Source: CAXBBB01 sp963841855
GTDB taxonomy: Bacteria; Bacteroidota; Rhodothermia; Rhodothermales; BA12
Assembly: GCA_963841855.1 (NCBI GenBank)
Contig: CAWJEJ010000003.1
Coordinates: forward strand, 62,001-126,000
Reading direction: 5' to 3'
DNA length: 64,000 nucleotides
Shown: positions 8,486 through 16,095 of the stretch, one piece after another
Layout: each line of letters starts with the position of its first letter
Position numbering within the stretch: the first letter of the stretch is position 1
Notes under the pieces: generated by a model
Seen by the model: only the letters and a program-made list of their open reading frames with translations
Told to the model about the DNA's origin: nothing
Database searches by the model: none
Position numbers and translations under genes: made by a program

Positions 8486-10234
8486 TTGGCTCGCAGCTTC
8501 ATCAAATCCCTTGACCTGACCTCGCGCGCGCAGGAGAAAACCCGCCTCGATGAGGCCAAAGCAGAAGCCAAAGCGTCGTCCGGCGACGAGCTTCCCGAAG
8601 TGTCGGTTGCGCAGCTACCCGAAGGACTGCGCAACGCTGTCGCCTCTGCCGGGTGGGACAGCCTGATGCCGGTTCAGCAAAAGAGCATTCCGCCCCTTCT
8701 CGAAGGCCGCGACCTGATCGTGCAGTCCAAGACCGGATCGGGCAAGACGGGCGCTTTTCTGCTTCCGCTCTTCCAGACGCTCGACCCGGACGAGAAGAAG
8801 GTTCAAGCGCTGATCATGGCACCGACGCGCGAGCTGGCGCGGCAGATCCACGCCGAGTTCGAGCGCCTGGGCGGTGGCTCGGGCCTGACCAGCGTGCTCG
8901 TCTATGGCGGCGTGTCGTACGAGCAGCAAAACAGCGCGCTGCGAGGCGGTGTCCAGGTCGTCATCGGGACGCCGGGCCGCATCCTCGACCACTTGGAGCG
9001 GCGCACGTTCACGCTCGACGCTCTGCGCGCGCTGATCCTCGACGAAGCCGACGAAATGCTGTCGATGGGCTTCTATCCGGCCATGAGACGCCTCAAGCGC
9101 TACCTGCCCCGCAAGCGCCAGTCGATGATGTTCAGCGCGACGATGCCCGGAGCCGTCCGAGCGCTCGCCAAGGAGTTCTTGAACGAGCCCGACTTCCTGG
9201 CTCTGGCCAGCGGCAACGTCAACGTGAGCGGCATCGCGCACCGCTACTACGTCGTCAATGGCATGGAGAAGGACCGCACGCTCGTCCGCCTGATCGAGAT
9301 GGAGAACCCCGAAAGCGCCGTCATCTTCTGCAATACCAAGCGCGAGGTCGAATACCTGACGCAGTTTCTGCGCAACTACGGCCACGACGCCGGAGAGATA
9401 TCGGGCGATCTGTCGCAGAAAGCGCGCGAGAAGATCATGGCGCGCATCCGCGACAAAAACCTGCGCTTCCTGATCGCGACCGACGTAGCCGCGCGCGGCA
9501 TCGACATTGAGGATTTGACGCACGTATTCCAGTACGACGTGGCCCAAGATCCCGAATATTATGTTCACCGCAGCGGCCGAACGGCGCGTGCCGGTAAGAC
9601 CGGAACCGCGATTTCCATCGTCACCAACGCCGACAAAGCCAAGCTGACGAGCATTGCCAAGCGCTACGACATCCCGCTCGAACTGCGCGAGGCGCCGACG
9701 GATGAGCAGCTGAGCGAACGCCTGGGCGAGCGCCTTACCGAGACGCTCGAAGCGTCGATGCGCGAGGCGACGACGATCGGCAAGGAGCGCGCCGAGCGTT
9801 TCGTGCCTCTCGTCAGAGAGCTGGCCCAGGAGGAGCCGATGCTGCTGGCACTGCTGCTCGACGAGATGTACCACGCCGGACAGCACGCGCCGCCTGCGCC
9901 CGAATTGGAAAACCAGGAGCGCGCCGAACGCTTCGGCGGCAAAGATCGCGAAGAAGAACGGCCACGCAGCCGCCGCTCCGACGACGCATCCGAAAAGAGT
10001 GAGGAGCGTCCCAAACGCCGTAAGAAACGCCGCTCTGATGACGAATCGGACAGCGAAGCGCCTCAGGCCGACCAATCGGGCGACGACAATGCCAGCACCA
10101 GTTCTGCTGACGATGCGGACAAGCCCAAACGCCGCAAGAAGCGGCGCCGCCGCGAAGACTCCGATGGCAGCGGCGTGCCATCGGGCGAGATCCAGACCGA
10201 AGGCCGCGCTGATACAAGCAGCGACCAGGAATAA
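8486..10234 (+). CDS. DEAD-box ATP-dependent RNA helicase with charged tail
   Basis: The 582-residue RNA helicase has the Q motif (P-V-Q-Q-K-S-I-P near 62-69), Walker A T-G-S-G-K-T at 83-88, P-T-R-E-L-A at 113-118, D-E-A-D, S-A-T, A-R-G-I-D and H-R-S-G-R-T-A-R. A CsdA/DbpA-like linker helix region follows. The last 110 residues are a disordered tail alternating acidic stretches with R-R-K-K-R-R blocks, probably for RNA or ribosome binding. It is likely involved in rRNA maturation or mRNA unwinding. The only plausible start at the N-terminal end is a TTG at 8486; no ATG fits. A strong terminator follows the stop. Confidence 0.92.
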   Translation: MARSFIKSLDLTSRAQEKTRLDEAKAEAKASSGDELPEVSVAQLPEGLRNAVASAGWDSLMPVQQKSIPPLLEGRDLIVQSKTGSGKTGAFLLPLFQTLDPDEKKVQALIMAPTRELARQIHAEFERLGGGSGLTSVLVYGGVSYEQQNSALRGGVQVVIGTPGRILDHLERRTFTLDALRALILDEADEMLSMGFYPAMRRLKRYLPRKRQSMMFSATMPGAVRALAKEFLNEPDFLALASGNVNVSGIAHRYYVVNGMEKDRTLVRLIEMENPESAVIFCNTKREVEYLTQFLRNYGHDAGEISGDLSQKAREKIMARIRDKNLRFLIATDVAARGIDIEDLTHVFQYDVAQDPEYYVHRSGRTARAGKTGTAISIVTNADKAKLTSIAKRYDIPLELREAPTDEQLSERLGERLTETLEASMREATTIGKERAERFVPLVRELAQEEPMLLALLLDEMYHAGQHAPPAPELENQERAERFGGKDREEERPRSRRSDDASEKSEERPKRRKKRRSDDESDSEAPQADQSGDDNASTSSADDADKPKRRKKRRRREDSDGSGVPSGEIQTEGRADTSSDQE

Positions 10235-10255
10235 TTCGAGTTCTATGCTCGCTTT

Positions 10256-10290
10256 AAACCCGCCAAGTCTCCGAGACCTGGCGGGTTTTC
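10256..10290 (+). terminator. Intrinsic terminator after the DEAD-box helicase
   Basis: AAACCCGCCAAGTC and GACCTGGCGGGTTT form a 14-pair stem with a single mismatch and a 5-nt loop, ending in a T run. It lies 21 nt after the helicase stop and can also serve the convergent small membrane protein gene. Confidence 0.85.
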
Positions 10291-10315
10291 TCTGTTCAGC
10301 ATACCATCAGGCCCG

Positions 10316-10594
10316 TCAGACCAGTGGCTTACCCGTATCCAGCGGACGCGAGGTCGAAGCGGGAGACGAGCGGTAACGAGCCATGCGGGCACGCTCTTCG
10401 ACTACGCCAGCCGCCAGCTTGTAGGCGATGAATCCCGTTGCCCCGAAGCAGACACTGTAGAAGGGATCGGTGAACGGCTCCTTTACGATGGCTTCGAACA
10501 GCCACGCCATGACGCCCGTCGCCAGTCCTCCAGCGATAGCGAAGACGAGGACGTAGACGATCCAGAGACCGATGGCGGGGAGGACGGAGCGCAT
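10316..10594 (-). CDS. Small uncharacterised membrane protein
   Basis: The 92-residue protein starts at ATG 10594 and has a hydrophobic N-terminal half: L-P-A-I-G-L-W-I-V-Y-V-L-V-F-A-I-A-G-G-L is one pass. Further weaker hydrophobic segments lie around 45-65, before a short charged C-terminal tail rich in R and S. I do not recognise the family. Codon use resembles the surrounding genes. A TATTTTAGC sequence 20-30 nt upstream on the same strand could be a -7 box. Confidence 0.65.
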   Translation of the reverse strand: MRSVLPAIGLWIVYVLVFAIAGGLATGVMAWLFEAIVKEPFTDPFYSVCFGATGFIAYKLAAGVVEERARMARYRSSPASTSRPLDTGKPLV

Positions 10595-10706
10595 GAGCGG
10601 ACAGTGGGTGAGCGTAGAGTGCTAAAATAGCTCCAGTCGGCGGCTGCTCACGCTGCTGCTCGGCGCGCTTTACCAGGAGAACCAGTTCGTCCGGTCAATG
10701 CCAGGG

Positions 10707-10841
10707 CTAGTCGACCAAGTGCGCGCCCAACACCGTCGTCTCTTCCAAAGGCAGCCTCCATACCGCCGCTTCAGCGGGCGACGCGGCGACACGGAACGCA
10801 TAGCCTGATCCCCATCGGTGAGATCGCCCGACCGAGACCAC
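10707..10841 (-). pseudogene. C-terminal relic of an unidentified protein
   Basis: A 44-codon frame (GTG at 10841, TAG at 10707) has coding-like composition, with segments such as G-Y-A-F-R-V-A-A-S-P-A-E-A-A-V-W-R-L-P-L-E-E-T-T-V. The frame is closed by a stop 50 bp upstream. It sits in a 935-bp stretch with no intact gene, next to a clearly broken lipoprotein gene. It may be a separate decayed gene or a frameshifted extension of its neighbour. Low confidence; the alternative is chance. Confidence 0.3.
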
Positions 10842-10860
10842 TTCTGGAGTATGACTGGGC

Positions 10861-11375
10861 TTAAACGTCGGAGTGGGCCGGCTCGCTCGCCTCTACCTCT
10901 TGAGAATCGCACTGATACGCCTCAGCAAAAACAGTTACGAAGTATGAATACTGATATACGAAGGGACTGAATTCGCCCTGATCCAGACCGCTACCGACAT
11001 TTATGGTTCGCCTCTCACGCGAAACGCGTGCTGGTACATGCTTGAAAGTGTAGCCTCCGATAGCATTTCCTCCCAGAGCGGCACAGTCCCCAGATACTCG
11101 CATGCTGCAGACGAGCGCTCAGCCACAGGAACGATCTCATGGGAGCGGCTAGGCAACGTTGACAATTGCGCTTGGCTCGCTTCTGCGGCGCGCTTGAACG
11201 CTCTGCCGCGTTGCTCTGCATCGCCGATGCGCGCATCGGCTGCTTCGAGCGCCTTGCCGAGCGCCCAATCGCACGCGCAGCCGCTTCCCCTCGGCTAATG
11301 TCAACGTTGCCTAGCGGAGCAACCTGTCATTCCAACTATCAGAGCGATCGCGACGCAAGACGAAAAGTGGGACAT
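10861..11375 (-). pseudogene. Lipoprotein pseudogene interrupted by a 160-bp element
   Basis: Reading leftward, ATG at 11375 begins a lipoprotein signal (A-I-A-L-I-V-G-M-T-G-C-S-A). Two codons after the lipobox Cys the frame runs into the inverted-repeat element at 11152-11311. If the element and one copy of its flanking TA are removed, the frame continues as S-R-S-H-E-I-V-P-V-A-E-R-S-S-A-A-C-E-Y-L-G-T-V. A second lesion follows. The frame A-A-L-G-G-N-A-I-G-G-Y-T-F-K, ending F-A-E-A-Y-Q-C-D and the TAA at 10861, is shifted, as if bases were deleted after C-E-Y-L-G. The C-x-Y-L-G and A-A-L-G-G-N-A pattern recalls RcsF/DUF4156-type lipoproteins. It is non-functional as it stands. Confidence 0.7.
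11152..11311. mobile_element. 160-bp MITE-like element, copy 1 (inserted in a lipoprotein gene)
   Basis: The element is bounded by perfect 13-bp terminal inverted repeats GGCAACGTTGACA / TGTCAACGTTGCC. It has an 18-bp perfect palindrome GCCGATGCGCGCATCGGC at 11223-11240, whose centre coincides with the midpoint of the element. It is flanked by a direct TA (11150-11151 and 11312-11313). It encodes no protein of credible length. A second copy of identical length, differing at 8 of 160 positions by eye, lies at 43283-43442. Target duplication, terminal repeats and gene interruption fit a miniature inverted-repeat transposable element mobilised in trans. The TA duplication suggests an IS630/Tc1-type transposase (inference). 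Confidence 0.8.
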
Positions 11376-11423
11376 GGAGGCTAGGGGTTCGGAACAGGAC
11401 TGCTGGACGGATGCGGCCACTGA

Positions 11424-11464
11424 CTCACACTTCGAGCGATCCGTGATTATCCACGAAGCGTGAG
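11424..11464 (-). terminator. Possible hairpin downstream of the sensor kinase
   Basis: CTCACACTTCG and CGAAGCGTGAG form an 11-pair stem with one mismatch, 67 bp past the stop of the leftward kinase gene. There is no clear T run, so it may be a transcript-stabilising hairpin or chance. Confidence 0.3.
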
Positions 11465-11530
11465 TAAATAGTTTCCGCTAGCAGAGCGTCACGAGTCGGT
11501 AAGGTAGACGAGGCGGCAAACCGGCACGGT

Positions 11531-13300
11531 TCACGTGGCAGCGAGCAGGGGCCGTTCGCCGTAACCGGCTTGAACAATGGCGCCGGGGAGCCTCACCCTA
11601 ACAGTCGTGCCCTCTCCCGGTTGGCTGTCGAACGTTAGGCCTGCGCCGATCAGATCGGCAAACAAGTGACACAATGCTAGTCCCAACCCCATGCCTTCGT
11701 GGCTACGCGATAACCCTTCAGAGGCTTGCCGAAACGGCTGCGACACCACCTCCACGACCGACGGCGTCATACCCGCGCCCGTATCCGAGACGACGAAGAA
11801 GGCGTCGCCGCCGGCGGCGTGCACGGACAGTGAGACTGAACCGGTGTGCGTGAACTTGAAGGCATTGCTCAGCAGCACGCTGAGAATGCGCTCGACCAAG
11901 TGCGCGTCGGTCGTCACCTGTACGCCTGCTTGAGCTTCGGAGTAATAGGCCAACCTCCGCTCGGCGGCGCGAACCTGGCAGCGCACCTGCAACTGATCGA
12001 CGATGGCGGCCAAGTTCGTCTCTCGCATCTCAGCCTGAATCAGCCCGGCTTTGGCGCGCGAAAAGTCGATCACGTCTGTCAACGTGTCGAGTAGCCGTTC
12101 GCTGCTGATCAGAATCTCGCGCGACGCTTCCTGCACATCGTTCGGCTCGGGGTCATGCGCGATGATTTCGGCGTGCCCGATGATCGCTCCCAGCGGCGTC
12201 CGCACCTCGTGCGACAGGTTGTGCAGCAGGTTGGTCTTGAACCGCGCCTCCTCGCGCGCAGCCCGCTCGGCTTTGCGGTAGCGCTGGAACGTGATGCGCT
12301 GCTCGCTCGCCAGCGCTCCGGCCTGGGCTCCGGCGATGGCCAGCGCCAGCAGCGCCACCTGGAGCGCGAATAAATTGCCGAACGCATCGCCCCACGCCAG
12401 GCTCACACCGATCACCAAATTGAGCAGCAGATTGGCCCAGATCGTCGCCCGGTAGCCGTGGCGTAGCGCCACCCACAGGATCGGGATGAAGAGCAGCCCA
12501 GCGTAGTTGAGATCGGGGTTGGGCGGAAGGACGAAGATGGCAAGCACGACCGCGGCGGCGAGCAAAACGATGGCTACCGTTTCGGGCCACCTCTTCTTCC
12601 ACCGCGGCATGACCGTCCAGATGGGCTGCGTGCGCAGCGATCTAGCGCCGACTGGATGCGGCACCAGGCGCGTCAGGCCGAGCAGCGCCGCCGGCGTGAC
12701 CACGGCGACTCCGGTCGCGTCGCCGGCCCAGAACGCCAGCGTTTCGTTGAGCAGGCCGTCGATGCTCATCAAGTCGCGCAGTACGACCCATTCGAGATAG
12801 AGAAAAGCCCGAACCAGCGGCGCGATGCCCGCCATGACGAATCCGAAGAAGGCGACGTCGCGCACGTTGGGCAAGAACGGATGGACGCGCAGCTTGCGCA
12901 CCAGCACCTCGCGCGCGCCTCCCATTACACCGATGAGGACGGCATAGTACACCAGGAAGTTGATGACCTGTTCAGAAAACACGACGTCGGGCGTCCAACC
13001 GGTCGCGTCGAACCCGAGCCATTGAACCGCTCCCACGATGACCATCGTCGGGGCGAAGCGCCAGCCGAACACCATCAGCCCGGCCACGTCCAGACCAACG
13101 GGCAGATACCAAACCGACGCCACTCCAGCGTCGGACGTAAAGCCCAGCGACAGCAGCGACAGAGGAAGGCGCAGCAGCGCGTACGCGGCCGACGCGATCA
13201 ACAGAGGGGAGCGCCACCAGGCCGACGCTGCGCTCTCACTCGCGCGTGATGCGGCTGGCTGAGTCGGGAGACGAGGCACTGAGGAAAACGTAAGTGGCAT
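11531..13300 (-). CDS. MASE1-type membrane sensor histidine kinase
   Basis: This is a 589-residue inner-membrane kinase. The first ~330 residues form about eight hydrophobic segments with features of the MASE1 sensor region (V-W-Y-L-P-V-G-L-D-V-A-G-L, F-W-A-G-D-A-T-G-V). A coiled segment leads to the HisKA box H-N-L-S-H-E-V-R-T-P-L-G with phospho-acceptor His364. The HATPase domain follows (N-A-F-K-F-T, D-T-G-A-G-M, G-M-G-L-G-L-A-L-C). No receiver domain is fused and no response regulator is adjacent, so it is an orphan whose partner lies elsewhere. The stimulus is unknown. Confidence 0.9.
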   Translation of the reverse strand: MPLTFSSVPRLPTQPAASRASESAASAWWRSPLLIASAAYALLRLPLSLLSLGFTSDAGVASVWYLPVGLDVAGLMVFGWRFAPTMVIVGAVQWLGFDATGWTPDVVFSEQVINFLVYYAVLIGVMGGAREVLVRKLRVHPFLPNVRDVAFFGFVMAGIAPLVRAFLYLEWVVLRDLMSIDGLLNETLAFWAGDATGVAVVTPAALLGLTRLVPHPVGARSLRTQPIWTVMPRWKKRWPETVAIVLLAAAVVLAIFVLPPNPDLNYAGLLFIPILWVALRHGYRATIWANLLLNLVIGVSLAWGDAFGNLFALQVALLALAIAGAQAGALASEQRITFQRYRKAERAAREEARFKTNLLHNLSHEVRTPLGAIIGHAEIIAHDPEPNDVQEASREILISSERLLDTLTDVIDFSRAKAGLIQAEMRETNLAAIVDQLQVRCQVRAAERRLAYYSEAQAGVQVTTDAHLVERILSVLLSNAFKFTHTGSVSLSVHAAGGDAFFVVSDTGAGMTPSVVEVVSQPFRQASEGLSRSHEGMGLGLALCHLFADLIGAGLTFDSQPGEGTTVRVRLPGAIVQAGYGERPLLAAT

Positions 13301-13415
13301 GTGAGTATCGACATGCAGCGCCCAATCGGCAAGTGCATCTGGCCCTTATCCTCGCGTTTGTTCAAGCGACAAGCCCTACACCCCTCGGCGGCACCGCTCA
13401 CGCGCCCCAAGCGTG

Positions 13416-14366
13416 TCAGGCCACTACACCGCGCCGGAAGAACGTATCCGAGACGTGCTCGGGAATGGCGCTGAGGTCGCGAAAGGCGCGTGCGCGCTCG
13501 CGGATGGCGTCGTCGTCCAAGTCGGCGAGGCGAGCCGGGCCGAACGCTTCGACGCAGTGCGAGGCCATAACGCTGCCATAGACGACGGCGGCCTTGATCG
13601 AGTCGAGCGATACGTCGTCGGCCCAGTCGAGATATCCGGCAAAACCGCCCAGAAACGTATCGCCGGCGCCCGTCGGGTCTTGGATGTCTTCGATGGGCAG
13701 CGCGGGAGCGACGAAGATCTGTTCGTCGTGCAGCAACAGGGCGCCATGCTCGCCCTTGGTCACGACGAGTGTGCGGGGACCCATCGCGCGGACTTTGCGG
13801 GCCGCCGTGATCAGGTTGGGCTCGTTGGCGAGCTGGCGCACTTCGGCATCGTTGGCAGCGAGCACGTCGACCTTTTTGAGCACTTCGCGCAGCGTGTCGG
13901 GCGTGTGCTCGATCCAGAAGTTCATCGTGTCGAGGATGGTCAGGCGAGGCGCGTCCAGTTGTTCGAGCACCCGAAGCTGCACGCTGGGGTCGAGGTTGCC
14001 CAGGCAGACGATCTCAGCGTCGCGGTACCGAGCCGGAAGCTTGGGCTCGAACGTCGCGAGCACGTTGAGGTGCGTCGCGACGGTGTCGCGCATGTTCATG
14101 TCGTAGTGATACTTGCCCTCCCACGCGAACGTCTTGCCGCCGGCCTGCACCTCGAGTCCTTCCAGGTCTACGCCTGCGTCGGCGAGCGTGGCGCGGTAAC
14201 TGTCCGGAAAGTCACCTCCCACTACGCCGACGAGCCGCACGTCTTGTGCGAAGTAGCGCGCCGAAAGAGTGATGTACGACGCGCTACCTCCCAACACGCG
14301 CTGCGGCGCCTGGAACGGAGTTTCGATGGTGTCGAACGCGACGGTTCCTACGGCGAGGATGCTCAT
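13416..14366 (-). CDS. PfkB family carbohydrate/nucleoside kinase
   Basis: The 316-residue ribokinase-fold enzyme phosphorylates a sugar or nucleoside. The N-terminal G-S-A-S-Y-I-T-L-S-A segment and the second PfkB signature D-P-T-G-A-G-D-T-F-L-G-G-F, with catalytic base Asp236, are intact. A-N-D-A-E-V-R-Q-L precedes it as in family members. The substrate is not predictable from sequence; adenosine, ribose or fructose types are all possible. The ATG at 14366 gives the canonical opening M-S-I-L-A-V-G-T-V-A; the longer frame adds proline-rich noise. It lies downstream of the operon that terminates at 14466. Confidence 0.9.
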   Translation of the reverse strand: MSILAVGTVAFDTIETPFQAPQRVLGGSASYITLSARYFAQDVRLVGVVGGDFPDSYRATLADAGVDLEGLEVQAGGKTFAWEGKYHYDMNMRDTVATHLNVLATFEPKLPARYRDAEIVCLGNLDPSVQLRVLEQLDAPRLTILDTMNFWIEHTPDTLREVLKKVDVLAANDAEVRQLANEPNLITAARKVRAMGPRTLVVTKGEHGALLLHDEQIFVAPALPIEDIQDPTGAGDTFLGGFAGYLDWADDVSLDSIKAAVVYGSVMASHCVEAFGPARLADLDDDAIRERARAFRDLSAIPEHVSDTFFRRGVVA

Positions 14367-14424
14367 GAAGGGTGGTGATGAAAGGAGCGCGGGCGAAAGG
14401 TGTAACCCAGTGGGCACAGCCGAA

Positions 14425-14466
14425 AAAGGTACGGCCCCCTACCCTCAGACGAGAGCAAGGGGCCGT
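14425..14466 (-). terminator. Intrinsic terminator of the YqjD-like operon
   Basis: ACGGCCCC (14431-14438) pairs with GGGGCCGT (14459-14466). On the minus strand the stem is followed by ACCTTTTTC. It lies 34 nt past the stop of the 14500-15246 gene, which reads leftward into it, and upstream of the PfkB gene start. Confidence 0.7.
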
Positions 14467-14499
14467 GTAGATCAGACGGAGTCACCGCCGATTGTCGGA

Positions 14500-15246
14500 T
14501 CAACGGAAGACGCCGGTCCAGTCACCGATCTTCTTGACAACGTAGGCGGCCACGACCGTGCGCGCGGCGGCCATCGCGCGCTCGCTCATCTCGGCACCGA
14601 TGTGGGCGGCCGATGACGCTTCGTGCGCCAAATGCTTACCCTGCTTGCGCGCTCTTTTGCCTGCTTTTTTGATCTCCTTGCTGGCCGTCTCGGAAAAGTC
14701 GTCGACGGACTGGTAGGCGTCTTCGGCGAGGTGGGAGGCGCGGTCCGATGCGGTCGAAGCGTAGTCGGCGATGACTTCGCCCGCCTTGTGCGCTCCCTTG
14801 GAGGCTTCGCTGACTGCCTTGGCGCTTCCGGCAGCGATAGCGGCTCCGGCAACGGCGGCGCTCTTGAGAATTTCCTCGCCTAGCGAAGAAGCGCGCTCGC
14901 CGACCTGATGCGCGCCGCTCTGCACGCGCTGCTTGAACGTCGGCGGCGGCGGCGGGCTGAAGGCCGATCCCAACGCGCGTCCAATCAGCAGACCGCCACC
15001 CACGGCAACGGCGACGGCGATCGCGGGGTTGGCTTCGACCCACGTCTTGACCTGGGTGCCCGCCTGCTTGGCATCGAACTCGGCAGCCTGAAGGCGGAGG
15101 GTTTCGAGCACGCCCGAGAGATCCTCGCGCGTCTTGTCGAACGTCGCCGAGAGGTCGGCGGTGAAAGATTCGAGGCGCGCCGACACGTCGGCGGCTTCGG
15201 GTTTGGTTTCGGTCGCCTCGGGGGCGGGAGTGGGCGTTGTAGCCAT
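14500..15246 (-). CDS. DUF883/YqjD-like membrane-anchored protein
   Basis: The 248-residue protein has an acidic Pro/Thr-rich start and an amphipathic helix (about 22-68). A glycine-rich membrane segment at 73-95 (A-N-P-A-I-A-V-A-V-A-V-G-G-G-L-L-I-G-R) resembles the anchor of the E. coli YqjD/ElaB proteins, which bind ribosomes at the inner membrane in stationary phase. A long Ala/Ser/Lys helical tail follows, with K-K-A-G-K-R-A-R-K-Q-G-K-H. The ATG at 15246 is preferred because the N-terminal part of the longer frame is noise. It ends a three-gene operon of similar small membrane proteins. Confidence 0.75.
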   Translation of the reverse strand: MATTPTPAPEATETKPEAADVSARLESFTADLSATFDKTREDLSGVLETLRLQAAEFDAKQAGTQVKTWVEANPAIAVAVAVGGGLLIGRALGSAFSPPPPPTFKQRVQSGAHQVGERASSLGEEILKSAAVAGAAIAAGSAKAVSEASKGAHKAGEVIADYASTASDRASHLAEDAYQSVDDFSETASKEIKKAGKRARKQGKHLAHEASSAAHIGAEMSERAMAAARTVVAAYVVKKIGDWTGVFR

Positions 15247-15281
15247 ATCGGTATGAGAGTCAGAGTGAGAGAAGGAGGAGG

Positions 15282-15545
15282 TCAGCGGCGGAGCCAGACG
15301 CCCAGGAACGTGCCCAGCGCGAACGCGCCGATCATGGCGACGGTCTGGTTCTGCTCCATCCACCCCTGGGCCTGATCGAGCAGGCCGGATGCTGCGTCGG
15401 AAAAATCAGAGGCGGCCGGAAGCTGGCGCGAGGGCGGAGCGGGCGGAGTCGGGTGCACGACGCGCGGGGGCGGAGCAGGGCGCACGGGCGGGACAGGCGC
15501 GGCGGGCGCCGAGGCGCCGTCTCCGCCGAGAGTGGGAGAAGTCAT
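15282..15545 (-). CDS. Small proline-rich membrane-anchored protein (DUF883-like end)
   Basis: The 87-residue protein consists of a 45-residue Pro/Ala-rich linker and an amphipathic helix (F-S-D-A-A-S-G-L-L-D-Q-A-Q-G-W). One C-terminal membrane segment (A-M-I-G-A-F-A-L-G-T-F-L-G-V-W) ends in R-R. The E-Q-N-Q-T-V-A-M-I-G-A motif before the membrane segment parallels the E-A-N-P-A-I-A-V of the next gene and the G-E-N-P-L-P-S-L of the previous one. All three appear to be variants of the same anchor. No enzymatic motif is visible. Spacing to both neighbours is under 40 bp. Confidence 0.7.
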   Translation of the reverse strand: MTSPTLGGDGASAPAAPVPPVRPAPPPRVVHPTPPAPPSRQLPAASDFSDAASGLLDQAQGWMEQNQTVAMIGAFALGTFLGVWLRR

Positions 15546-15557
15546 GAGCGCGCGGGT

Positions 15558-15902
15558 CTAGCGTCGGCCCAGGATCGCGCCGAGCACGATACCGACGACG
15601 AACGCGCCCGATAGGGACGGCAAGGGGTTCTCGCCCACCGTCTCGCGGCTGCGGCCGTAGTACGTGCCGACCTGCTGACCAAACGAAACAGTCAGATCGC
15701 CGAGCTTGGCGTAATACTCGGTTGCAAGCTCCTGAGCGCGGGCGAGTCCGTCGAGGTCTGCGGCTGCGGAGGTTTCCGAAGCAGTCGGCGACAGCCGAGC
15801 GGGCTCCGACGTGACTTCGGCCCCGGTCGCGTGGGCAACGGGCTGATCGGGCGTGACGGGCGGATGGGCAGCCGAGCGTTCCTCGGGATTGCGATTGCTC
15901 AT
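15558..15902 (-). CDS. Small tail-anchored membrane protein (DUF883-like)
   Basis: The 114-residue protein has a polar, disordered N-terminal half (about 1-48) and a helix (A-R-A-Q-E-L-A-T-E-Y-Y-A-K-L-G-D-L). A C-terminal membrane segment (L-S-G-A-F-V-V-G-I-V-L-G-A-I-L-G) closes with R-R. It is the first gene of the leftward three-gene operon (12 bp to the next). A TTG, 19-nt, CATCTTGC arrangement about 65-95 nt upstream could be its promoter. The function is unknown; a stress-related ribosome or membrane tether is only an analogy with YqjD/ElaB. Confidence 0.72.
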   Translation of the reverse strand: MSNRNPEERSAAHPPVTPDQPVAHATGAEVTSEPARLSPTASETSAAADLDGLARAQELATEYYAKLGDLTVSFGQQVGTYYGRSRETVGENPLPSLSGAFVVGIVLGAILGRR

Positions 15903-16095
15903 GAGCAGGAGATGAGATTCGGGAGAGAAAAGGCACGCGCCCTCATTAGGGGCGGGCGCAGTGTCTATCCTATCCGGTCCGACCCTTGCAAGATGCTTGC
16001 GCGCGGGGGTGTAGCAACTTATTTACCCACTTCGCCGGACGCATTCCGCGCGCCGCGCGCGTTGTGCCATCCTCACCCTCTAAGCTCTCTCGCCC

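Noticed and set aside
8615..10075. A 486-codon minus-strand open frame
   Set aside because: It is antisense to the DEAD-box helicase, which carries all canonical motifs.
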